A stretch of DNA of 64,000 nucleotides. Origin: Oxyruncus cristatus. Lineage: Eukaryota; Chordata; Aves; Passeriformes; Cotingidae. Where the stretch lies: positions 441,381-505,380 of the forward strand of contig VXAY01004098.1 in assembly GCA_013399855.1 (NCBI GenBank), read 5' to 3'. This document shows, in pieces, positions 21,122 through 34,350 of this stretch; the stretch's first letter is position 1; each line of letters begins with the position of its first letter. The notes under the pieces are model-generated. The model worked only from the letters and a program-made list of their open reading frames with translations. It had not been told where the DNA came from and did no database searches. The position numbers and the translations under genes are program-made.

Positions 21122-24100
21122 GTGAGAAGCTGAAGGAAAGCACAGTGAGGGTAGGAACACACCGAGGGATTCTCCACTTTCACACGTGTCCCCTGCTGGA
21201 AGGATCCTTTATGCAACCTGAGGCTTTTCAGGCTATTTCCAGGAAAAGGGAATGAGTAATGAAATGATGGACTTTGGTGACCCACCGAGTTGTTCTGGCT
21301 GGTTGGATGGAAAGCTGGCTGCAAGGAGCAGCAGAGGATGGGTGTCTACGGCACCGGGTGACAAAGGCGGTAACAGTAAACACAAAGTGGTGTCCAGAGG
21401 GAGGAGGACAACCCTAACTAACTATGCAGTGATGAGCAATTGCCACTCAGGAAAAAGATCTTGGGAGCACAGTGGATAGTTCTTAGAAATGACAGCCGAG
21501 GAATCAGCATAGGACAAAAGACAAAGGACTGTGAGGAATTTGTGGATAAAGAAGGGAAGACACAACACTGCTAAAATACAGATGGAGGTCTCCCTTCACC
21601 ATGGTGGTATTTCAGGAAGTTGAACAAATTGAACTGGAGAGGTGGGGGATTTAGGGACTGTGGGACATTTTTAGGCACCCACAGTCCCTTGTGGTAAAGG
21701 CTGCCATCTAGCAGTTTTCACAGGATTCCCAAAGGTTTTTTGGGAAGGACGGGCCAGGCACTGAAACACTGCCAGCAAGAACTGAGGGATGCAGAAGAGA
21801 ACTGAATTGCTTACTGTGTAACACCAGTAGGTACTCAATTGAGAGAAGACAGATCCCTTCCAGCGTGGTAGGATTTGGGAGCAAGATAGACAAGGCTACT
21901 GACGGCCTGTTCTGTTACTGTCAGGAGGGCTTGGTTGCAGATCAAAGTCATTTATTTTGAGTCCTCCTTGGCATTGATGTCATTGTTTTCACTGCATTGA
22001 AAGCTGAAGAGGAGAGCTTTACAGTTTCACCAGGAGGGATGTGACAGTAACTGGCTGTTAGAATGTGGTATCGGCCCAGTTTTCACAGTCTGCCCAGAGC
22101 ATCCTCCATCTGCTGCTGCCCAGCTGCAGAAAGATACAGGCAAAATTCTTGAAACACCATTCCAGCTTATTTTCTATTTTAAAGTCTGTTTACTCATCCT
22201 GAAGAAACAGTTGCTATTAGAGGAGGGAATAACCTTGACAGACCATGCGTTTTCTACCCAGTTTACTTGATTTTTTTAAATCAAACTATTTGCAATTGAT
22301 CACATTATCCAAAATGCAACCAAAAGCTCGTTAGGATTTCTGAGATGAAAAGATGGCCTAAGGCTTTTGGAGGTTCTTCTTGAGCAGACACAACAGGATT
22401 CCCATCTGCTGCTATTTTTATTGCAAGCTCCTTGTATTCCCTGAAAGCTAAAAATAAAAATCCCTGACTTGTGAATCCCTTTTTTGAATGAGGCAGGTTT
22501 GGCAATGCTTTTGTTAGAGAAATTCACACATTGAGTGATAAAACTCATGGCTATTTTACTGTATTTCAAAGAAACCCAGAGTCTGCTTTGACTTAAGAAT
22601 TCCTTGAAGAACCCACACAATAACAGTTATGGATTTGACAGTCACATTTAAGCCATTCAGTAATACCAGTTTGGAACAAACATTGCAGCATTCACTAGGC
22701 ATGGCATTAGAGAGTTTCCTGTCTCAAACATGTAGAAAATTTACAGGTTGAAGTTTAGAGGCTAAGGATTAATTCTCACCTGCTGTTGTAGAGATCCATT
22801 CAACTCTTTTCTTCTACTGGAGTCTTTTGCACAGAATAAATTCTAAAAAGAAAACCACAGACCTACTGTAATTCCTTTTTGTTAGAAACACCATTTGCCA
22901 TCTTTGGCTCAAACATTAGATCCACTTCCTTGAAAGCTGCCATACATCTGTGGGAAGCATCACCTCTTCTTCATATTCTAGGCTATGTCTTGGCAACAGT
23001 ATTTGCCTGACAGTGCTTAAATTTAATAAATCAAACTGAAGAACGTGCCATGATCACTCAGTTACCACAGCTGGAGGTCTGCTGCTCTGTGCATGCTTTC
23101 TTAGCCCAGACTCTTCAGCAGTGCAGGGGGTGCTGTGCTGGCATCTAAGTCAAGTGCTGGGTCTCTACACCAACAGCAAATCCTTTAAATCCCCAGCAGC
23201 CTAACTAAGTTTTGCTCCCAGCTTCACCATTCCAATTTTTTGTTTAACCTTTTGGTTCAATATGTTATATTTTTCACCAAAAAAAAAAAAAATTTGCATG
23301 CATCAAGAGATTTTCACAGTTCCTCAGAATAAAAGCCACCTGTGAATGCAGTTGCCTGCCTCTGGTGACCAGGGGCTTTCTAGTATTATGTGGTGCTCCC
23401 TTCCAGACACTGCAGAGCTCAGATTTTTTCTTCTCAAGAAACATGCCCCTTTTTTTCCACCAGTGTGCTCATCCTTTATAGAGAACCGGGGATGTTTATC
23501 TTTCTTCCATTTTTATGGTGACTTCCATTTTCACCTGCCTCACCGCAGGGATACCTGTGTCCTCTCGACTTTGTGGACTGGGATGCCTGTTGTGATCCCT
23601 GCCCCGTGGTGTGCAGTGCAGAGGACCTGATGCCATCATGGTTTCTCCCCAAAGGAGGAACTTAACACTCGTTAATGGGCAGGGGTAATCATCCTGATTT
23701 GAAATGCTGCATTTGCACATCACTGTCATGGAAAGGGAGGTACAGCTCCCACAGTACCTCTGCTAGGAGAATGTGGACAAACGGAAATTAAAAATGAAAG
23801 ATGAGTGGGAAAGTAATACTAACTGATGATTTAAAATAATGCCAAAACCTAGACTTAATTCATTCTCTCTCAGGAAGAGGGGCAGCTACACTTCCCTTTG
23901 GAAGAAGTCTGGATTCCCTCTATGTGCTCTGCCAAAATGAAGCTAGACTTCAGTCAAGCATGAAGTACTAGAGTAAAACTCAGAGGAACCGGGTGAAATT
24001 ACAGGGAAGGAAAATCAACTTTTTGATCTATTACCCGTGGGGGGGGGGAGGGGAAATTATGTTCACTAGAACTCAGGATAACAAGAAAAAATTGTATTGG

Positions 24101-27100
24101 GAAAAAGAATCATCAATTTTCAGAGCAATGGGGGGCTGTACTTACATACACAGGGGACATTTCTCACAAGTTTGATACCCAACCATCTAAGAAAAGTCAG
24201 CTAAAATTATTCAGCTTTCAACGGTATGTATGTGTTTAATGATGAAATTATTTCCTGTTTTTCAGATATAGCATGATATACTGTTGAACTTAGATGTAAC
24301 TTGGCTTTTTCCACTATAAATCCATTGACTTTTCACCTACTGCCAGTAATAAACTACCTATTTCAGGAAAGGTGGCTCATTAAGGTAAGAGAAGGAACAT
24401 CTGTATCACTGTAAAAGAAATTATTAATCCGATTTGCTGGTTATTTGGATCCTGGCAGCAAGTGTAAAAATAAAGAAATACAGTGACTACAATGAAACAG
24501 ATTAAGATAACAAAAGTAAATTGTAATTTTAGTGCTTATTCAGGTGGACAAATTTCTACATGAAATAGAATATCAGGTGTGCCAGAAGCTTTACATATGT
24601 GCTCTTAAGAGGAAAGCTTAGACAAAGACTATTATCAGTAGAGAAGTAATTAAAGAGAAAAGAGAGAGGCTTTCATTAACTCAGAAGCTAACAGGTTTGA
24701 TTCTATCTTACTTTCAAAGCAGCAAATCAGTTCCTGGCAGTCAATATAGGGGAGAAATATAAAGGGGAAGAATCAAACTATTGTTTTTGCAATATAGTGT
24801 TACACTTTCCTCCAGGTATGAGTAATTATTTGCCTTGTCTTACCTTTTTTAAAGTAACTTACAAGCAATTGCATGGGCTAGTAGAACAACAGAAAGGAAA
24901 TTCTTCACAATACTTCATAGTAGAACAAAGAGCTTAAAGAACCTTATAAAATTAGGACCCCAAATTGGTGGTAAGGGGGGGCAGGCCAACAATCAGCATC
25001 CTGAGGGAGAATAGAGGCAGGGAGTGCATTTCCCCTACCATTGCTCTGATAAAGCACACATATTTGATTGCAGAGCTTTTCAGCAAATGGAAGAAGTTTT
25101 TTCCCCAAAGGAGTGTTGATGAGCAATAAGACAAATATGCCTTAAGGACCAGGTAAATGCCACTTTGAGAGTATCTCATATATGTCCAAGGGCACTGATG
25201 GGCAAAGACAAATCTCTCAGATCTTGAGCATCAAAAGGAATAGATAAAGAAGTTCTGTCCCTATGGTGAATTTCTGCAGATTTTTCCTTTCCAGTCCTGA
25301 TTGATTACACCCAACTTCTAGAGGAGGGCTGTCAAGAATTTTGAGGTTTTGCGTCAAAAATGCCAGTTCATCCGAAGGGAGGCTTCTGATAAGAGGGGTG
25401 ATTTTTAAAATACTTGTTGACAGGAAACTTTGTTAACTTTTGTTTATGTTGACATTTCCTGCAGGAGTTGTTCTGCATCTGCTGTTCAAAGCAAAATTTG
25501 AAAATCATTAAAATAGGAAAATAATGGAAATCAAAATGCAATGTTTCAAAACGAGGAAATTGCACCCAAATTCATTGACTTATTCTTTTGTTTACGGAAA
25601 TTTCTGCTTTTCAGCCTAATTCAGGACACCGGGCCTTAAGAAAAACTAAGGACCTCGTTATGGAAAGGGGTTTGCAGAGCCAAGATGCTCGAGATCATGT
25701 TTTACAGCAGTTTCCTTGAGGGGAGAGCGGGATTCTCTTCGGAAGTTATTGATGTTAATCTGACTGGAAACATCTCAGGCACGCTGCCCTTAATGACTCA
25801 GCCTGCCTTTTTCATAACAGTCAGGTGCTGGGCAGGACAGATCATGCCTTTCTTCCCACAGGTCATAACATGACAGAAATGTTTTCTGCTCCTTCTGTGT
25901 TGCTTTTACTGGGAAGGGGGGGAAAAAAAGAAAAGAGAAAAAGCAAAACCAGAACATGCACACACAACAGTAAAACTGTAATATTATAATGTTATTAAAA
26001 TGTAACAATGTAATTTAAAACCCAAAACAGAACACACTCCAAAACTAGAGGCATGTTGTTCTGTGTAGCAAGCAGACCACCTGCTAGGAAGCAAGGAGAA
26101 AAGAGCACACATGTATGAATTCAAAACACTGCCAGTGTGGGTTTTAGTCACCATGGCACTGAGGCTGCCTGTGCCAGTAGCCCGGGCACAGGTAAAATCC
26201 TGCACTATCTACCTACAAAATCACTGCTCCAGCCTGAAACTGTACTTTTTGCCTTTATATAAACACAGCTTATGGAATACTGAAGCTCCTAAGCTTTTTT
26301 TTTTTTCCTGTAAGTAATTAATAGAGATTACATTGTAAAAGTTACAGTCAGGAAAAAAGGTGTTTTCAGTTTGGTGCTGTTTGAAAATTATTTCACTTCT
26401 ACAGGTCTTGCTACATGCATGGGAAATTCATGGTTTAAAACACATTGAAAAGCCATAGGCAATGTATTAGTTTGCAGCTAGCTGTGAAGGTGAAAGAAAA
26501 GCACAAAAATCCTGCAAATGGGACTCAATTATGGACTTTTGTCCAATAGTTCATACACAAATGGAGCCAAATGGAGAGGTGAACAGATTTGCTAGAGAAA
26601 CAAGAGCATCTGGAGCAGAGTTTGGCTAGAAAGGAAACACAAACCCCTCCAAATAAACATTAGGCACATGTTTGTGCCTCAAGGATACCCTGTCCACAGA
26701 TGAAAACTGGAAATTACGCTTCAGACAAATACCTAAACTGGGCAGGAATAGCTGTATGGCCTGAGATGTTATGAAATAATACACAGGTCACAATAACCCA
26801 GAAACTGTTATCAAGAGTGAGACACCGGTGTCTGTCTCTGGCACATATCCCTTTCTTTGTGCCGGCACCTGTGACCTGTGTGCGTTGGGGAAATGTGCCC
26901 CACACATAAAATTGCAAAGCCAGGGGCAGCCCTTGTCCAGAGTCTGGACTTACAAACCTTGCTAAATGGTTCTGCAGAACAGGAAAACAAAACCCCTGAA
27001 TCACTAACTTTAAAAAGACCCTGTAGCTTTCTTTCGTGCACCCCTGGATGTTTGCGCAGCATCTGACAACTTGTTGCAACCCGTGAGGGGTTTCCCCCTC

Positions 27101-30100
27101 CGGAGTTGGCGTGTTTGGTGTACCTGCACTGTTGCCCCCAGGGGTTTCCACTGACTCTCCCGCAGCTCACAGACACAGGCAGGGACAGCTCAGGCTGCCA
27201 GGGGGAGGCAAGGCACTGAAGAAAGCGATAAGCTCCTTCCCCAGGGGATGGCCATTTTTTGTGTTTTCCGGTACGTAACAGCTAAATACTCACATTGTGC
27301 TGATATTGCCTTGATAATGAATAACCTGTACGGCTCTGGGGGTTTATGGTACTGCTCTCTTAAAATGTTTTGTTTTCTTTTTATCTTCGTTTGGACAGAA
27401 ATAGGGGTCTTGTGAATACAGTGAAGGAGATTCACAATAGCTGCGGTGTCTTTTTGGTTTCTGCAAGAATTTCTCTCATCCTATTGTAGAACTCAAGCAA
27501 CCTTTCTGAGTTTGAGCTTTTTCATCTCTGCAATGGCGGAACTGCACTTGCCTGCAGGGCAGAGCAGTAGAAGGGTCCCTCCAGAGATGGATACCAAAGG
27601 ACAAGAAATATTAATGTGTTATTTGATCACCCCCCAAGTAGACAAGTGAATTCTTCTGATACTCTTCCTATTTGGAATTGTATCATCTTTCAATAATTCT
27701 TTAAAAAGTACACACCAAATTCAAATGTTTAGATTTGCTGTACAGAACTGTTATGATTTATTCCAAAGTATAGGGTTAAAGGTCTCCTTTGCAGAGAGGG
27801 ATTGCATTACTATTAGCTGGCGTTTGCATTAGCCAAAAGGCTGGGTCAGATCAGCTTACTCCTTGAGCATAATGAGCCACAAATTACTGTAAGTATTCAC
27901 ATCCTATCAGCAGCCACCACATCATCTTAGCAACTGTCAGGGGGTACAGCTAGAAATTTGTGACTGCCCAAAGAGCAAAATGGAGTATGGAGTAATATAA
28001 AAGTCATCACCAAATAACTGTGAGAATAAGTTCACACCAGCCTTAAAAAATAAACAGAGAGCATCATGTAGTGAGCATATACTTGTACTTAGAAGTTTTA
28101 TTCTCTGTGTGCTTCTGCCCCCTCATTTGAATGGAATCTGATAGCCATGATTTCATTACTGGTGCTTCAAACAAAAGTGCTACAAAAATGCCACCTTCTC
28201 CTAATTCAGCACTGTCTAAGCAGCACTGACATACTCCTTAGAGCCTTAACTCTTGTGACCCATTGGTATGGGAGATTGTGCTTTAAGCAAGTTTGCAAAG
28301 ACTTGCCAGAAATTAAAAACAATTTGAAGTGGAATGGATGTAACAAGTATTGTCACCTACTGTGTACATACCTCGATTTTATCTGAGTGCGGTTTGTTTC
28401 TACTCCTGGCTCACATTCGTCTCATTTACTTCATAGTGCTAATTTGTCATCCTCTTCCATACGGAGTCAACACACACATGGGATGTAGGCACACACCAGG
28501 CTTCTGGGTAATTGTGAATTAGGGCTCCAGTTTGCAGAAGACTGCTGAGCAGGACTTCCAGGACACCACACCTGCCTTAACTCAGGAGGGGTTTCTTTGG
28601 CAAAGGCTCAATACCCATTTCATCAGGTAAACTCAGAGCCCATCTTTCCATAAGGAAGCGAAAGCAGTATTGTCCAGTAGACAGTTCAGAAACTCCTAAT
28701 TGTGTCTTTCAAGGTAAGATAGAAACACCTGCTCCAAATGTCCAGCACCCAAGATGCTGGACCAAGATTTTTGGTTCTCCTGCATTTCCAGAAGGTCCAC
28801 ATTGACCTGGTGGGAGATAGAGGCAAAAAAGCTACATTGAGGCGACTCAGCTTTGGGTAGGGTAGGCCTTAAACGTCTCACTGGTGCAGCTCCTGTAAGG
28901 GTGGACTGATCTGCCCCAGACACAGCCCGGCAACCCATCCTGGTCCAGCTGCTGGTGGCAGCAAAGTGGCAGCAAGGTGGCATCAGCTGGACACAGGCTG
29001 GACGAAGCCTGGGAGGAGGATGTCACTCCCATGCAATGCAGCACCAAGTGCTTATAGTTATATGAACACTTCTCTGGAACTTTCAAGGCAAACTTGAGAG
29101 GAATAGGAAGGCTGGGGCTGAAGAGAAGGAGAAATCCATGTGGTGTTTCTGGTAAGGACTGGGACCTCGACTGTGCAGGACTTGCTTTGGACTCTCACCC
29201 ACAGCCAGCAGCTGAGAGTTAGTAGAAGACCAGCCATGACTCTATAGGCTCCTCTGAAGTCAGCGGGCTGACTTCCGTGGCATTTCTGCATGATTGAGTA
29301 GTGCAGCAGCATATCCCAGATGTCCTCTTTGGTTTAGTATCAGCAAAACCTCTTTTCACACCTGTATCAGGACACTGTTCTCCCAGACAAATCTGTCACT
29401 GTAAATGCACACTCTGCATCAAGGTGAATTTCATCAGCATCTGTTTCAGAAAGGAAGGAGGTGGTTTAGAGCCACTAGGAACTGCACTGCTGGCCACTTT
29501 GTTCTTATTTCTTGAACTATTTTCAAAACAGCTTTTACATATTCCTCTTACATTTCATCATCTCATCTCAGGACATGCAATAGATACATTCCAGAGTTCC
29601 CAAGGGGACAAACATCCTTAGAAAGAGATTGTTTAAAAAAAAAAATAGGAAAGAGAAAGAAAAATAGATGTTTTATATGCCAGTGAGGCAAATTTGTAGG
29701 AAGAGATAATTTACTTGGCCTGACTTGAGCAAACTGGGAAAAAAATCAGAAAAGTTTTCAGATGTGAAGAAGCATCAGAGGCAGCAGTGTGTCAGTGACA
29801 TGGCTCACACACTGTAACCTTAGGCAGCTTTTTAACTGCAACTAAGCTCAAAAGGCAGGAGCAATTTTAACATACTATGAGCTAGGCCGTGGAGAGACCT
29901 TTTCCACAAATCTTTCTCTTGGTTTGACAAATTCATTAAATATTTTCTGATACTTCTTCCATTCCTGATGGCTTCCTTTTCTCTTCCTCTCATCATTTTG
30001 TTATTTTCTTAGAATGTATTTTTGGTTTACAAGATAAATTGTTCATGTTAATGGGGAAGTTGCAGGGTGTGTGGTCTATCTGAGACCCAAGCAAGCTTTT

Positions 30101-30807
30101 CTACTCTTGCTTGGCAGTTCCCATGGCAGCATCTGTTAGCTCTCCTTTAGTCTAACATGTTTCTGATTTACCTCCACTTGCCTCTTCCATTATCTCCTCT
30201 TGCCACCAATTTCCTATTTTCTAGAATCTGACAAGTTGACTAGCACCTTAAATAGCAACTATCACAGCTCCCCCAGCTTCTTTTAGCCCTTGCTGACAGC
30301 TGAATAATGTGGTATCTGTCCTGTTTCAGGACTGTCATTCCCGCATAATAATTTTCAGAGAATAATTTCTCTGATGCCCTTTGTTTCTTTTTCCTCTGTC
30401 TCACAATTTTACCCAGTCAGTTTAGACATTCTCCTGTATTTACTCCCCAGCAATTCATTCTGACTTTGTAAGTGGAAGCAGGAAGTGGAATAAGTTCCAC
30501 CCGAATGTTGAGCCGTGTGTTTTGGTGGGGGGAGGTGTTCAAGTCTCACCATAGAAAATTATTATCTTGTCTGACTGACAGGTAATACTTAGGGGCCAAT
30601 TTCTGCAGTGCAAACATTAACATGTCCGGAGAGTAATTTGTATAAACATTTGACAACAATTGCTTGGAATTTACTATGACTGAAAACATTCATGACAACA
30701 AAACTAATTCAGTGAAATGCTTGCAAAAATCCCCGTTGTCTCTCTGGAGAGAACAGAAGCTCCATAATACTTTGGATTTAAAAATTAAATTATCTTAATA
30801 ACTTAAA

Positions 30808-30860
30808 ATATTCTGAGTTGGAAGGGACCCACAAGGATCATTGAGTTCAGCTCTTAAGTG
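30808..30860 (-). mobile_element. CR1 3'-end remnant
   Basis: The plus strand reads 'gagttggaagggacccac' followed by 'aaggatcattgagttcagctc'. This is the reverse complement of the conserved CR1 3' UTR end. Only about 50 bases remain recognisable. Confidence 0.65.
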
Positions 30861-31761
30861 AAGATCTTTAAGTCTTATTTTCTGCAATAATCTCAGTTTT
30901 AGCTCAAGATGAAAGTCCAATTTTTAAAGATGTTTCTATCGGAAAAAAATGTTGAAAATGTGTTCTATATCCTAAAAATAAAATAAAAAACCCCACCAAA
31001 ACACCACCATAAAAGTTATCAGAATACAGTAAAGGGTATGTACATCTTTAAATCTCATAATTGTCTGAACAAGGCTTGTTTCAGCTTACTCTGATAAACT
31101 AGAATACTGAAGAAAATTTATTCAAACCAAAAGCATGTTTTGAATGATTTTAATGGGCTATTTTTGCAATACTTGACACACCTGTTCCCTTTTTAAAAGT
31201 CAGGTATAATGCCTCTTGTGTTTAAAAATAGACATAAAGCACAGCATTTTTACATACTCAGTATGGTTCCGAAATGCACACATGTGCTCCTGATTCTTGC
31301 AGTTCTGGAAGAAGGGGTTTCTCCTTTGCCTTTGCTTGCTCTTTGCCTGCAGTTCCCACTGCCAGTGGGAGCCTTTCTGGAAGCTTCTTCTATCCCACTG
31401 GCAAGTTATTGCCCTGTATAAAACTGTGTGGAGCTGAGTGTTTCCCTGAGGAAACAAAATCTGTGACCATCTCAGGAGATTAAAGCTGTGCCCAAGCAAC
31501 TCACTGCTTTCATGTGCCAGTGCCAGTTCTCTGCCCATCCCTACCACTCATGTGCAGGACACCCAGGAAGCAGCAGGGGATGTTGTCTTAGAGGAACACC
31601 ATGCTGTCGTGCTCCTTAAGCAGAATTTCAGATGGGCTGAGGAGGGACAGCACCCTCAGAGATCATCTGCTCTGCTCCCCTGCTCAGGGCACGGTCAGTG
31701 ACAGCAGGTTGCTCCAGGAGTGTCCAACAAGGATGAAGACAGAAAAAGTAGCCAGAAGAAA

Positions 31762-31782
31762 AGAGAGAGAGAGAGAGAGAGG
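31762..31782. repeat. (AG)n microsatellite
   Basis: About ten AG units in a row, uninterrupted. Confidence 0.85.
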
Positions 31783-33949
31783 TAGGGTCCAGGCATTTCA
31801 CGAAGCATGAGCTCCACTGAAACTGGAAAGTGGGGTCTTCTCATGAAAAGTTTTCATTTTGACAAATATGTGACTTTTATTATGACAAAATCAATAAGTA
31901 AAAAGTCCTAATGGCACATACCCCTGATTCACTTCTACAACTATGCAGTACCTTTCCTTCATTCCTCAGAAAACCAGTACATTTTTCTTCTTGTTCTTGC
32001 TTTCTTAGACAAAGCTGAGTAACATGTAAAGAAATTGACTTTTGATCCCATTCCCTTGCATGTTATTTTTATAAGGGCCAGCCATAAATCAGTCTGCCAC
32101 TGCATTTTTTTATTTTGCAGTGAAGTGGTACAATGTGGAGTGCTCTGTGGCTAGAAATGTGATTGTGTAGACATAAATATAATATCCGTAGCTGTCCTAG
32201 GGATACTTATCTCAAGATGTGTCTCTGTGTCCTTCAGAGCAATAACTGTAGCAACTGAGTATGGGACAGGGGGAACCTTAAAAGTGATGACTTATTTATT
32301 CCCAGCAGATGTAACACACTTCAGGACAACCATAGTGGTCATAACATAAGGGGCACTGTCACATATTGGAGAAGCTGTAAAGCTGTTGAAATTAAATATG
32401 AACCACTAAAGCTGTTCAGGTATTTTTTTAGCTTCTTGTTTAAGGCACAGGTGCTGAAGATTGCAGTGGTGTTATTCTGTCTGATGTCTAGTGAAAGGTC
32501 CAGCTTTCTGAAGGAATAAGGAAAACCAACACAAGCTGAGAGAACATGTTTTTTGTGATGCTGTGATTTATAATATTCATGCTTTGTAATTGAGTTAGGA
32601 TGTTAAACACCTTTTACGTGTTTAATCCTTTGCAGCAAAAGGATTTTTGATGCCAAAAAAATAAACAGCTTGATGTGTGGGGTAGAGCTGAAGACCAGGA
32701 GCCCAGAGGTGTTAGCTGAAGGAGGACCAACCTGTGCCCAGTGCAGAAGGAAAGGGCCAGACCTAGAGAGGAGGTGATGCTGAGGCAGAGCAGATGGCTA
32801 AGGAGGAGTCGGCTGGACAGCCTGGCACAGGCGCTGCAGCTGCTGCAGAGATTGCAAAAAAAAAGTTAAAAAGTGCCTTTTTAAAAATTTTTTTTAGCCA
32901 GTTGAGGAACTGGATGTGATTTTTACAGGTGAGCTGTAAAAATCCTTTATACAGGAATGTCTTTTCCCACAGAACAATACGGTTTATAAATTCATTCAGA
33001 ACCATAGATAAAAGGAATGTGAGATGGAAAGGTACACCATCCGTAGTATGTTTCTGAAAGATAAGCAGTATAGCTCCAGACAAAGAATCAGATGGATGCC
33101 TGGTAAAGTGATTTGTTCTTACAAACTGTCTGGAGGAAAGCATGACTGTAAATCAGAGTCCTTTAGGAACGTGGTGAATATCTTTTCATGTGTATCTGCT
33201 GAGAAATGATGGCTTTTGCTTATGCAGCACTGCCCATGTTTATTGTGAAGAGGTTTTAGAGGCTGCTGGACTCCTCTGGCACATCACTCCTTCAAGTGTC
33301 TTACAGTCATAGTGGAAACTGTCACACAGCATGGGAAAAAAAAAAAAAAGCCCTGCTTCAGGTATTATTCTTCCCTAGAAAACTATACTGTAGTTTAAAT
33401 TAGCTAGGTGTTTCCAACCCCTTATTTAAAACGTGTTTGCACTGACATCCTGAGAAAGGAGTTTCGTTATTTAATTGCACTGTCAGTGCCAATGCTTTCA
33501 GCTAAAACCATTTGGAGTTAGACCTTTTAATAGAAAGTGACAATTTAAATTGCTGCAGTAGCAGCATAAATGGTGCTTAAAGTCATTACTAAGTCCATGC
33601 TGCAGTTGGCTCCAGACCAGTTTATTAAAGGAAAAGAAAGGTGGAGAGAGTAGGGGAAGAGGAAATTAAGTGATGAATCATTAATTCCTCGGATATTCGC
33701 TGTAACAACAGTAGCTGCGATGAACGAATTTGCCTGTGTGATGGAAACAATGCATAATCCCGTCTTGGCTTTGCCTTAACCAACACTCCTCTCGAGAGAA
33801 CCGGCGGCACGGGTTTGAGCTTGCTTTCCCATGGCATGGTATCCTTGTGTCCTCGCCCGCTGCCCCAGCCCATAGGGTGGGCATCTTTTTTGGAGTCAGG
33901 TCCCACTCCCTTGGCTGCCAGGACAAATCCTCGTGTTTAACCTCCTCCC

Positions 33950-34350
33950 GGGGCCAAGGCAGCTGATGCCTGGAGGGGCCGCTGTTCACGCTCCCTCTGC
34001 AGGGAGGTCCCTCCCGCCCACCGAGATGCCCTCGGGTCTGGCACCCCCGGGAAACAGCTTTGCTGGCCCTGGGTCTCAAGATACGGGGGGAAAGCGGGTT
34101 TGACACCGACCCTCCCGGCGCAACCCCGCCCGCCGCGGGGCTCGGGGCAGCTCCCGGGGCTCGGGGGGTCCCCGCCCGCGGGGCTCGGGGGTCGACGGGC
34201 GGCCCCCGCACCGATCCCGCACCGCCACCTGCCGACCGGTGGCTTTTGCCATGGAAAAGCTCGGTGCTACTGCAGAGGGGCTGGGGGACGGTGAGACTGG
34301 GAGAGCTGCCGCAGGTGGGGCTGTCTTTGCATGCAGAGGGCTCTTCGTAG
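33950..34350. promoter_or_regulatory. Orphan CpG island
   Basis: A GC-rich, CpG-dense block far from the two recognised genes. It includes a short G-rich array around 34135-34195 in which ggggctcgggg recurs four times, able in principle to form G-quadruplexes. On the plus strand, gccATGG at 34250-34251 opens a short frame that meets a GACG/GTGAGA donor near 34289. On the minus strand a 173-codon open frame (34076-34597) crosses it. Neither product is recognised. It may be the promoter of an unrecognised transcript or a distal element. Confidence 0.55.

Larger units (their letters stand above)
21134..33949. other. Intergenic, no gene recognised
   Basis: About 12.8 kb upstream of the transporter gene and downstream of ZFX. 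Short open frames (up to 145 codons, for example minus strand 26714-27151) show no recognisable domains or supported splice chains. Low-complexity features include a G run at 24039-24053, a 13-base T run near 26295, a (GA)n repeat at 31762-31781 and short A runs. Confidence 0.6.

Noticed and set aside
20093..21133. 346-codon plus-strand open frame, with several long overlapping frames on both strands
   Set aside because: It lies in a CpG island where stop codons are rare in every frame. The product is a low-complexity Gly/Arg/Pro string, and it overlaps the well-supported first exon and promoter of the minus-strand transporter gene.
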